NCBI GenBank assembly: GCA_003164375.1
Contig: PLTE01000353.1
Span: forward strand, 1 to 6,707
Reading direction: 5' to 3'
Origin: Hyphomicrobiales bacterium
GTDB taxonomy: Bacteria > Pseudomonadota > Alphaproteobacteria > Rhizobiales > Xanthobacteraceae
Length of the DNA: 6,707 nt
Below, piece by piece: positions 1 to 6,291 of this stretch. A program made the translations under genes and the position numbers. Position 1 is the first letter of the stretch, and every line of letters begins with the position of its first letter. A model generated the notes under the pieces. The model had not been told where the DNA came from, ran no database searches, and saw nothing but the letters and a program-made list of their open reading frames with translations.

Positions 1-1668
1 TTCATGCGCATGCTCATGCCGAGCCATGCCAAGAACGTCAAACCCTACCACGAAACCCAGCCGCTGTTGTCGCGCTACGGCGTGGAGAGCCAGCTCGATG
101 CCATGTTTTCGCCGGTGGTGCAGCTGCGCTCGGGCGGCTATATCGTGATCAATCAGGCAGAGGCGCTGGTCGCCATCGATGTCAATTCGGGCCGCGCCAC
201 GCGCGAGCATCACATCGAAGACACGGCGCTGAAGACCAACGTCGAAGCCTCCGACGAGATCGCCCGCCAGCTGCGGTTGCGCGACCTCGCCGGCCTGATC
301 GTCATCGATTACATCGACATGGACGAGAAGCGCAATAACCGTACGGTCGAACGGCGGTTGAAGGAATCGCTCAAGCACGACCGCGCGCGCATCCAGGTCG
401 GCCGAATTTCGCATTTCGGACTCCTGGAAATGTCGCGCCAGCGCATCCGCTCGAGCGTCTTGGAGAGCTCGACGGAGAAATGCCCGTATTGCGGCGGCTC
501 CGGCCATGTCCGTTCGGTGTCGTCCTTGGCGCTGCAGGTGCTGCGCGCGCTCGAAGAGCAGATGATCAAGGGCGCCACGCATAATCTGATCGCGCGCACC
601 CGGCCGGACGTCGCGCTCTATGTGCTCAACCAGAAGCGCGCGCATCTGCGCAGCCTGGAAGAGCGGTTCGCCATCACCATCACCATCAGCTCCGACGAAA
701 CGGTAATGGCGCCGCAGGCCTTCGTGATCGATCGCGGCGAACTGGTGCATACGGTCGAGGCCGCCAAGGCGCTCGCCGAGCGCGCCCAAGCCGCCGTCGT
801 GCCGCTGGAAGACGAGGACGAACTCGAGGATTTTGCCGCGGCGGCCGAGGACGAAGTGACCGAGATCGCGGCCGAGCCGACCGCGACGCCCGAATCCGAC
901 GAGGATCGCCCGCGGCCGCGACGGCGCCGTCGCGGGCGCGGGCGCGGCGGCCGCAACGGCGGCGAGGACAGCCACGGTGAGCCCCGTGAGCATGTCGCGA
1001 TCACCGATTCCGCCGATGAATTTGCGACCGAGCCCGGTCAGGAAGCACAGGCCGACCACGAAACTGCGGCGGACGATGAGCTTGCCGAGCCGCGGACCGG
1101 TGAATTCGTTCCGCAGGAGCGCAGCGAGACCGGCGAGCCGCGTCGCGACGGCGAGCGGCGGCGACGGCGCGGCCGCCGTGGTGGCCGGCGCAACCGGCAG
1201 CGCAACGGCGACACCGCACGCGATAGCCAGGAGTTTGGTAGCCAAGAGTCTGGCAACCGCGAGGAGGGCGCGCAAGAAAGCCACGAGGACGGCGCTCAAG
1301 AATTTGTCGCGCAAGAACACGCCACCGACGACTATGCCACGCGCGAAGAGCAGCGGAGCTTGGCGCCGGCCGACGAATTGATTGCGCCGCCCGCGGCCCA
1401 GCCGGAACTCAAGGAAGCCGTGGCCGATCTCGACGCCACACCCCAAACCGCGCCACCACCTGCGGCTCTGGCCGCGGAGCCCGAACCGGTCCGCCGGCGC
1501 TCGACCGTGCGCGAGCGCGCGCCCATCGGCGGCGGCGACGACGCGCCAGCGCCAACGCCGTCAGCTGCGCCCGCGCCGGAGCCCGTCATCGCCGAATCCA
1601 GTGACGCCGCCGCGAGTGATCGGCCGCGCCGCACCGGCTGGTGGTCGCGCCGTTTCGCCGGCGAGTGA
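1..1668 (+). CDS. rne: Ribonuclease E, C-terminal part (5' end outside window)
   Basis: Endoribonuclease that starts mRNA decay and processes rRNA and tRNA precursors, and scaffolds the RNA degradosome. The frame is open from base 1, so the S1 and 5'-sensor regions lie upstream. Numbering from the in-frame ATG at 4, the DNase I-like catalytic part holds the two magnesium-binding aspartates: D59 in AIDVNSG and D102 in VIDYIDM. Their 43-residue spacing equals that of E. coli D303/D346. The zinc-link cysteines are C160 and C163 (CPYCGGSG). After about residue 265 the protein becomes a disordered tail: an acidic stretch, two Arg-rich probable RNA-binding blocks (about 302-317 and 380-400), a Gln/Glu-rich stretch (about 408-438) and a Pro/Ala-rich stretch. 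It ends in GWWSRRFAGE; the GWW motif is known in Caulobacter as the hook for polynucleotide phosphorylase. RNase G is excluded by the long tail. Identity is very secure. Confidence 0.97.
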   Translation, partial: FMRMLMPSHAKNVKPYHETQPLLSRYGVESQLDAMFSPVVQLRSGGYIVINQAEALVAIDVNSGRATREHHIEDTALKTNVEASDEIARQLRLRDLAGLIVIDYIDMDEKRNNRTVERRLKESLKHDRARIQVGRISHFGLLEMSRQRIRSSVLESSTEKCPYCGGSGHVRSVSSLALQVLRALEEQMIKGATHNLIARTRPDVALYVLNQKRAHLRSLEERFAITITISSDETVMAPQAFVIDRGELVHTVEAAKALAERAQAAVVPLEDEDELEDFAAAAEDEVTEIAAEPTATPESDEDRPRPRRRRRGRGRGGRNGGEDSHGEPREHVAITDSADEFATEPGQEAQADHETAADDELAEPRTGEFVPQERSETGEPRRDGERRRRRGRRGGRRNRQRNGDTARDSQEFGSQESGNREEGAQESHEDGAQEFVAQEHATDDYATREEQRSLAPADELIAPPAAQPELKEAVADLDATPQTAPPPAALAAEPEPVRRRSTVRERAPIGGGDDAPAPTPSAAPAPEPVIAESSDAAASDRPRRTGWWSRRFAGE

Positions 1669-1675
1669 ACAACTC

Positions 1676-1711
1676 CGTAGGGCGGATTAGCCAGGCGTAA
1701 TCCGCCCTACG
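1676..1711. repeat. Dispersed palindromic repeat (GTAGGGCGGATTA type)
   Basis: A perfect inverted repeat lies 7 bp after the rne stop: the left arm at 1676-1689 (CGTAGGGCGGATTA) pairs with 1698-1711 across the 8-nt loop GCCAGGCG. From memory, the same arms with varying loops occur as many dispersed intergenic copies in Bradyrhizobium-like and other proteobacterial genomes, so this is probably a REP/MITE-like element and not a site specific to this locus. The stem could form in rne mRNA and protect its 3' end or slow transcription. No T-run follows it, so it is not a canonical intrinsic terminator. It takes up half of the 71-bp gap between rne and the aldolase gene. Confidence 0.8.
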
Positions 1712-1728
1712 CGCGGGGGCTCATCACT

Positions 1729-1733
1729 AAGGG
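1729..1733 (+). promoter_or_regulatory. Probable ribosome binding site of the aldolase/dehydrogenase gene
   Basis: AAGGG ends 6 nt before the ATG at 1740, a usual Shine-Dalgarno spacing. It supports 1740 as the start over the next in-frame ATG at 1776, which would also remove the family-like MKSRWVDRDAEAMV N-terminus. Confidence 0.5.
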
Positions 1734-1739
1734 CGCGCC

Positions 1740-3794
1740 ATGAAAAGCAGGTGGGTCGATCGCGACGCCGAGGCCATGGTCGCGCTGGGAGCGAAATCGG
1801 GCATCGCGCCCGATCTGGCGCTGCGCGTCTATACGACGCGGTTGCTAGGCGGCGACCCAAAACTCGTTCTGCACGGCGGCGGCAATACCTCGCTCAAGAC
1901 CCGGATGGGCGACCGCTTCGGCCAAGACGTCGAAGTGCTGCGCGTCAAATCCTCCGGCTCCGACATGGCGGCACTTGAGCCCGAGGGCCTGGTCGCGGTG
2001 CGGCTATCGCCGATGCGCCAATTGCGCGCGCTCGATGACATCGACGACGAAGAACTGGTTCGCATCGAGCGGGCCAATCTGATCGATCCGGCGGCGCCCA
2101 ATCCGTCGGTCGAGATGATGCTGCATGCCTTTCTGCCGCAAAAATATATCGACCACACGCATGCGACCGCAGTGCTCAGCCTGATCGACCAACCCGACGG
2201 CGAAAAAAAATGCGCCGACGCGTTCGGCGGCCGACTCGCTTTTGTGCCCTATCTCATGCCGGGGTTCGGGCTGGCGAAAAAAGCGACCGAAGTGTTCGAG
2301 CAGGTAAAGCCGGCCGACGGCCTCATTCTCAGCAAACACGGCATCGTTACGTTCGGCGACAATGCCCGCGAGGCCTACGAGCGCATGATCGAAATGGTCA
2401 CGCTCGCCGAGGATTTTATTGCGCGCAACCACAGGAATGCCATCGTCGCAACGTTGTGGCACGATTTGGAGCCGGTCGCCGCGGTTGCCCCGATCGTGCG
2501 CGGTGCCTGCAGCCAAAAGGACGAAAAGACCGACGGCGCTTGGCGTCGATTGGTCCTCGAATTTCGCTCCAATCCGACAGTGTTGAGTGCCTTGCAAGCA
2601 GATTTGGCCCGGTTGAGCGACGGTGGCGTAGTCACGCCGGACCACACCATCCGCACCAAAAACTGGCCGCTGGTGTTACCGCATCCGGAAGCCGGCAAAC
2701 TCGACGTGTTCGCGCGCTCCTCCCATGAAGCGGCAGACGCATTCATCGTGCGTTATCGGGACTATTTCGTCCGCCATAACGCGCGCGTCGGCGGCGTCAA
2801 GCACGAGCTCGATCCCCTGCCCCGCGTCGTCCTCGTTCAAGGCTTAGGCCTGTTCGGTCTCGGCCGTTCCAAACAAGACGCCGTCATCGCTGCCGATATC
2901 GCCGAGGCCTGGGTCGAGGGCGTCGCCGGCGCCGAAGCCATCGGCCGCTTCGAGTCGATCTCCGAAGCCGAGATGTTCGACTGCGAATATTGGCCGCTCG
3001 AACAAGCCAAGCTCGGTGCGCGCAAGCAATTGCCGCTCGAAGGCCAGATCGTCGCGGTGACCGGGGCCGGCGGCGCCATCGGCACAGCGACCGCGCGGGC
3101 CTTCGCCGCGGCGGGCGCCGACGTCGCCTTGCTCGACGTCAATCTCTCGGCCGCGACCGAACGGGCCAACGCAATCGGCGCGACAGCCTTGCCGCTCGCA
3201 TGCGACGTGACCGACGCCGCTTCGGTTGCAGCCGCCTTCGACAAAATCGCCGAATATTTCGGCGGCGTCGACATTGTCGTTTCGAATGCCGGCGCCGCCT
3301 GGCAGGGCCGCATCGGCGAGGTCGCCGAAGACGTTTTGCGCAAAAGCTTCGAACTGAATTTCTACGGTCACCAGCGCGTGGCTCAAGCCGCGGTGAAGAT
3401 CATGCTGGCGCAGGGCACCGGCGGGTGCCTGTTGTTCAACGTCTCCAAACAGGCGGTCAATCCGGGGCCGAATTTCGGCCCCTACGGCATCCCGAAGGCG
3501 GCGGCGCTGGCGCTGATGCGGCAATACGCGCTCGATTACGGCTCCGACGGCATCCGCGCCAATGCGGTGAACGCCGACCGCATCCGCTCAGGCCTTCTCA
3601 CCAAGGAAATGATCGCACAGCGCTCGAAGGCCCGCGGCTTGAGCGAGAAGGATTACATGAGCGGCAACCTGCTCGGCCGCGAAGTCACCGCCGAAGATGT
3701 CGCGCAGGCGTTTTTGCATCAGGCGCTGGCGCTGAAAACAACGGCCGACGTGACCACCGTCGATGGCGGGAATATTGCGGCGGCGATGCGCTGA
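1740..3794 (+). CDS. Bifunctional class II aldolase / short-chain dehydrogenase
   Basis: A 684-residue fusion. Residues 1 to about 230 are a class II aldolase/adducin domain that should cleave a phosphorylated ketose by retro-aldol reaction with a divalent metal. It shows HGGGNTS (45-51), E125, the histidine pair H139/H141 in DHTHA and H200 in SKHG, matching the fuculose-phosphate aldolase metal set. A family-typical linker (about 240-430, with TIRTKNWPLVL and EYWPLEQAKLG) leads to a Rossmann SDR domain: TGAGGAIG (441-448), acidic D466 after strand 2 suggesting NAD over NADP, SNAG (515-518), and catalytic S569, Y582 and K586 (YGIPK). The order and length match the RhaD/YuxG-type rhamnulose-1-phosphate aldolase/lactaldehyde dehydrogenase family. 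In that family, rhamnulose-1-P is split to DHAP and L-lactaldehyde, and the second domain oxidises the aldehyde. No kinase, isomerase, transporter or regulator for rhamnose lies nearby, so the substrate is not established and rhaD is not assigned. No signal peptide is seen, so it is cytoplasmic. Confidence 0.95.
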   Translation: MKSRWVDRDAEAMVALGAKSGIAPDLALRVYTTRLLGGDPKLVLHGGGNTSLKTRMGDRFGQDVEVLRVKSSGSDMAALEPEGLVAVRLSPMRQLRALDDIDDEELVRIERANLIDPAAPNPSVEMMLHAFLPQKYIDHTHATAVLSLIDQPDGEKKCADAFGGRLAFVPYLMPGFGLAKKATEVFEQVKPADGLILSKHGIVTFGDNAREAYERMIEMVTLAEDFIARNHRNAIVATLWHDLEPVAAVAPIVRGACSQKDEKTDGAWRRLVLEFRSNPTVLSALQADLARLSDGGVVTPDHTIRTKNWPLVLPHPEAGKLDVFARSSHEAADAFIVRYRDYFVRHNARVGGVKHELDPLPRVVLVQGLGLFGLGRSKQDAVIAADIAEAWVEGVAGAEAIGRFESISEAEMFDCEYWPLEQAKLGARKQLPLEGQIVAVTGAGGAIGTATARAFAAAGADVALLDVNLSAATERANAIGATALPLACDVTDAASVAAAFDKIAEYFGGVDIVVSNAGAAWQGRIGEVAEDVLRKSFELNFYGHQRVAQAAVKIMLAQGTGGCLLFNVSKQAVNPGPNFGPYGIPKAAALALMRQYALDYGSDGIRANAVNADRIRSGLLTKEMIAQRSKARGLSEKDYMSGNLLGREVTAEDVAQAFLHQALALKTTADVTTVDGGNIAAAMR

Positions 3795-3978
3795 GAGTGG
3801 TTCGGCACTTGCAAAATCCGAGAGTCGACATTTCATAATCGGGTTTATGCGCATGCTCGATCTGTGCTCCTTCTTCCTCTCTGCCGCCTCGCAGCGGCGC
3901 TTTCACCTACAATGAGCGAGGTGCAAAGTCACCCAGCCTGCCCTGCCGTCGACCGCCGAATTATGGTTTAAGTCCAAC
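3795..3978. other. Intergenic region without a recognisable gene
   Basis: This 184-bp gap is visibly less GC-rich than its flanks. It should contain the end of the aldolase transcript and the promoter of the MNT/HEPN pair. The best promoter-like pair is TTGCAA (3809-3814) and CATAAT (3834-3839), but the 19-nt spacer is too long to be convincing. TACAAT at 3908-3913 lacks a good -35. A short possible hairpin (GCCGC at 3883-3887 with GCGGC at 3894-3898) is too weak to call a terminator. The only small ORF, 3912-3971 (19 codons plus stop), has no ribosome site or recognisable motif. Confidence 0.5.
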
Positions 3979-4273
3979 ATGAACGCCCAGGATGCCATTG
4001 CAATCCTTCGCCGCTACGAGATCGCCTTGCGCGCGCGGCGTCGCGCACGCCGCGGTGTTCGGCTCCGTGGCTCGCGGCGACAACCGGCCGGATAGCGATC
4101 TCGACATTCTGGTGGAATTCGAGCCTGGCTCCGAAGGCTCGATCTACGATTACGTCCGCTTCAAAGAATACGTCGCCGGCTTGTTCGAGGGACCGGTCGA
4201 CGTGATCGACCGCGCCGCGCTCAAGCCGCATTTGCGCGCGCCGGCAGCGCGCGATGTCGTCTATGCGTTCTGA
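3979..4273 (+). pseudogene. MNT-domain nucleotidyltransferase (MntA-like antitoxin), frameshifted near the N-terminus
   Basis: A minimal nucleotidyltransferase of the kind paired with HepT/DUF86 HEPN toxins; characterised MntA proteins silence the toxin by AMPylating it. The open frame 3992-4273 (93 codons) contains the full signature, FGSVARG followed by PDSDLDILVEF, that is GSx10DxD with the metal-binding aspartates. Its first 17 or so residues (MPLQSFAATRSPCA...) look unlike the family. The frame from the ATG at 3979 instead encodes MNAQDAIAILRRYEIALRAR, the usual N-terminal helix, then runs into Arg-rich nonsense. The frames join at the GC run 4029-4037: one extra GC unit there would give LRARGVAHAAVFGS and a 98-residue protein, normal for the family. 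A shortened protein from 3992 could still be made, keeping the catalytic motif but lacking the native first helix. Neither start has a good ribosome site. The 3' end overlaps the toxin gene by 20 bp. The family is certain; whether it is active is not. Confidence 0.85.
4029..4037 (+). repeat. GC-dinucleotide run at the MNT frameshift
   Basis: GCGCGCGCG followed by GGC. The family-like N-terminal frame enters the run and the family-like GVAHAAVFGS frame leaves it, but in different phases. The tract is exactly one dinucleotide short of joining them, as expected from strand slippage. Confidence 0.6.
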
Positions 4274-4608
4274 GACGGATAGTGCCACGCTGCACGAGAT
4301 GCTTCATCACATCGATTTGGCCGAAAGGTTCGGGCACGGCCGTAGCTTCGAGAGCTTGCGCGACGCCTTGATGCCGCTTTATGCCGTCACCCGTTGTCTT
4401 GAAATCATTTCCGAGGCCTCACGGCGCTTGTCGGCCGAACTCAAGACGCGCCACCCTCAAATCCCATGGCGGGAAATGGCTGCCGCCGGAACTTTTTTAT
4501 CGCCATCATTATGAAGACGTGCTGCCGCAGCGCGTGTGGAAAACCCTGCACGACGATATACCGCCGCTGCGCAAGGTCATTGAGACAGAGCTAGAGAGGG
4601 GCGAGTGA
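4254..4608 (+). pseudogene. HepT-like DUF86 HEPN toxin, frameshifted at a T6 run
   Basis: HEPN-domain RNase toxin of the MNT/HEPN type. The first part (4254-4514, 86 codons) reads MSSMRSETD...YAVTRCLEIISEASRRLSAELKTRHPQIPWREMAAAG, typical DUF86, and then ends in the non-family tail TFLSPSL. The rest continues one frame over (ending at 4608) as FYRHHYEDVLPQRVWKTLHDDIPPLRKVIETEL, equally typical of the family C-terminus. Removing one T from the run at 4493-4498 joins them into about 117 residues, the normal length. As written, the truncated product loses the HxY motif (HHY), which holds the catalytic His and the Tyr that the partner AMPylates, so it should be inactive. The reading may start at 4254 or at the ATG at 4263; both overlap the MNT 3' end, which suggests translational coupling. 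The restored motif is GTFYRHHY, in which the Arg of the canonical Rx4HxY is replaced by Gly, with an Arg next to the His. Confidence 0.87.
4493..4498 (+). repeat. T6 homopolymer at the HEPN frameshift
   Basis: Six T residues followed by A, read as ACT TTT TTA in the toxin frame. Five T residues would give G-T-F-Y-R-H-H-Y and keep the DUF86 frame open to 4608. The phase also forms a U-UUU-UUA heptamer, but a -1 shift there enters the wrong frame. Confidence 0.65.
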
Positions 4609-4623
4609 GACAACGGCCCAGCC

Positions 4624-6192
4624 TCATGAGTGCCGCAACGCCAGTTCCATCGCAATCCGCACCGCCTCGGCCCCCGCCATCATGGCGCCGGTGAAGCCGC
4701 CGGAGCCGGAGAACGAGGAAGCGAGATAGAGGCCGGGAATGGGCGTACGCGGCGAGCGTGGGATGCCCGCCCAAATTCCGCGCCTGGGCGGCACCGGAGC
4801 GAAGCCGTAGACGGCGCCGTCGGGCGTATTGAGGAAATTGCGCATCGAGCGCGCGTTGAGAAACGTGCGCTCGGTCACCGCAGCGCCGACCCCGGGATAG
4901 TCGCGATCGAGCGCTGACTGGAACGCGTCGAGCCAGCGCTCGCGCCGGTCCTTTTCGTGTTGCGGGGAGAGCGCCGCCCAATTGCTCAAGCGGTCGAGGC
5001 CGACAACGCTAAGCAAAGCCGGGCCCCCGTCGGAGAGCCCGCTGTCGATGGCGCTGTAATTGGCGATGCCGTAGCTCGGCAGCCGGCCGTCGGGATCGGA
5101 CGCGAAAAGCCCGGCCGATTCAGCGGTGTCGCGCAATGACTTCATCCATTCCGGCAACACCATAGTTCCGTAACGATCAAGACCGAATTTCGCCGGCGGC
5201 GCATTGATCCCGAAATGCGCGGTGAAGAGCGATGTCGAAAGATCGCGGCCGCCATAGGCGCGCGCCAGCGCGCCGCGAAATGGCTCGTCGAGCAGGCTGG
5301 TGAGTATATCGGGCGCACAATTGGCGAAAACGCTTTTGGCGCCGACCCGCTCGATCGTCTTGCCCGCCTTCGGATCGGCGTGGCGCACGAAAGCCGGCCT
5401 GCCCGCGGCGTCGAGGTCGATGCCCACGGCCTCACGTCCCAACAGAACGCTGCCGCCCGCCTTGATCACGATCTTGGCGAGCTTCATGCTAAGGACCCGC
5501 GACCCACCCTTGATGAAAACGCCGCCGGCGCTCAGGTATCCGCCCTGCGCCAGGGCGAAATATGGCCACCACATCCGGCGCGGATCGTCGGCGTAGTAAC
5601 TGAGATTGCCGGCGAGGCAGAGCTTGGCCGCCTCATCGCCGCCGAGCGTGCGCGCCAGCACATCGTCGAGCGAGGCGCGCCAGTCGCCGATCAGTGAGCG
5701 CAGCGCCAAGGTGCCGCGCAATAACTTGCCGACCGAGCGTTCAGCACGCGACCGGCTCAAGTCGGCGACGCCCGCATGCAGCGTCTCCATCAGAGCGAAC
5801 AACCGATCGATGCCGCGCCGACTTTGCGGAAAGCGTCGCGCCATCGCCTCGCGCGCCGTGTCGAAGCCGACCGGAAGATCGAATGTGTCGCCGACCGGGC
5901 CGCCGCGCACGGAGAAGAACGGCGAGACCGCAATCCATTCGATCTCGTCGAGGAGACCAATCTCGTTGAGGATCGCGTGCTTGGGTTCGCGCGGATCGCG
6001 CGGGTCAGCGGTCTGATGCAGCGACGGCTCGATCGTCAGCGCGCCTTGCTTGAATGCGGAAGCCGCACCGCCGAGACTGTGATTGCGTTCGATGACGCAA
6101 ACCTTGCGGCCGGCCTTGGCCAGCAAGGCCGCGGCTGTCAGGCCGCCCAATCCGGAACCGATAACGATGGCGTCAAAAGATGCCTCGCCCAT
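4624..6192 (-). CDS. FAD-dependent oxidoreductase, phytoene desaturase-like (NAD(P)/FAD-dependent)
   Basis: A 522-residue flavoprotein of the CrtI/retinol saturase/COG1233 superfamily, which desaturates, saturates or isomerises hydrophobic isoprenoid-like substrates. The N-terminal Rossmann motif DAIVIGSGLGGLTAA carries GxGxxG at 12-17, followed by E35 (VIERN), which binds the FAD ribose, and LGGAASAF. The C-terminal FAD-binding segment (about 486-512) is PGLYLASSFSGSGGFTGAMMAGAEA. The middle part varies between members and does not reveal the substrate. No carotenoid genes such as crtB are nearby, so crtI is not assigned. The ATG at 6192 is preferred because the family motif begins just after it; a GTG at 6201 would add three residues. 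Neither has a clear Shine-Dalgarno. The 3' end converges on the HEPN pseudogene, 15 bp away, with no visible terminator between them. It lies downstream of phaZ in the same direction, so cotranscription is possible. Confidence 0.92.
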   Translation of the reverse strand: MGEASFDAIVIGSGLGGLTAAALLAKAGRKVCVIERNHSLGGAASAFKQGALTIEPSLHQTADPRDPREPKHAILNEIGLLDEIEWIAVSPFFSVRGGPVGDTFDLPVGFDTAREAMARRFPQSRRGIDRLFALMETLHAGVADLSRSRAERSVGKLLRGTLALRSLIGDWRASLDDVLARTLGGDEAAKLCLAGNLSYYADDPRRMWWPYFALAQGGYLSAGGVFIKGGSRVLSMKLAKIVIKAGGSVLLGREAVGIDLDAAGRPAFVRHADPKAGKTIERVGAKSVFANCAPDILTSLLDEPFRGALARAYGGRDLSTSLFTAHFGINAPPAKFGLDRYGTMVLPEWMKSLRDTAESAGLFASDPDGRLPSYGIANYSAIDSGLSDGGPALLSVVGLDRLSNWAALSPQHEKDRRERWLDAFQSALDRDYPGVGAAVTERTFLNARSMRNFLNTPDGAVYGFAPVPPRRGIWAGIPRSPRTPIPGLYLASSFSGSGGFTGAMMAGAEAVRIAMELALRHS

Positions 6193-6291
6193 GGCGAGCA
6201 CAGTACGATGGACACGAGCCGCCGGTTTTGATCGTGGTCAATTTCCGCGCCGGCGATCGCAGCTCCGACGGCGGCGATGCGGTGAGTGATT

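Noticed and set aside
672..690. CATCAC-like tandem repeat
   Set aside because: It encodes ITITIS, an alternating beta strand usual at this position of RNase E, and is not an independent repeat.
618..1004. Ser/Arg-rich antisense frame opposite the RNase E tail
   Set aside because: Its low-complexity Ser and Arg runs are the reverse complement of the acidic and Arg-rich codons of RNase E.
977..1381. Plus-strand frame overlapping the RNase E tail
   Set aside because: Out-of-frame reading of a repetitive, Arg/Glu-rich coding region. The RNase E frame ends in the conserved GWW motif, which proves that frame.
1676..1711. Hairpin as an intrinsic terminator of rne
   Set aside because: The stem is strong, but GCGCGGGGGC follows it instead of a T-run, so it is listed as a repeat.
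2004..2645. Long antisense open frame (213 codons) opposite the aldolase domain
   Set aside because: The plus-strand protein carries conserved catalytic motifs throughout. The antisense frame shows no recognisable domain and is a normal by-product of high GC codon bias.
2844..3524. Long antisense open frame (226 codons) opposite the SDR domain
   Set aside because: Shadow of the SDR coding region, with composition typical of antisense to GC-rich genes and no recognisable motifs.
3912..3971. Small ORF MSEVQSHPACPAVDRRIMV upstream of the MNT gene
   Set aside because: No Shine-Dalgarno, no similarity I recognise, and it stops before the MNT start. Chance occurrence is the simplest reading.
4493..4499. 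Programmed -1 ribosomal frameshifting at U-UUU-UUA in the HEPN gene
   Set aside because: A -1 shift moves into the frame that reads ATC GCC ATC ATT, which is not the DUF86 continuation. The required shift is +1, or loss of one U.
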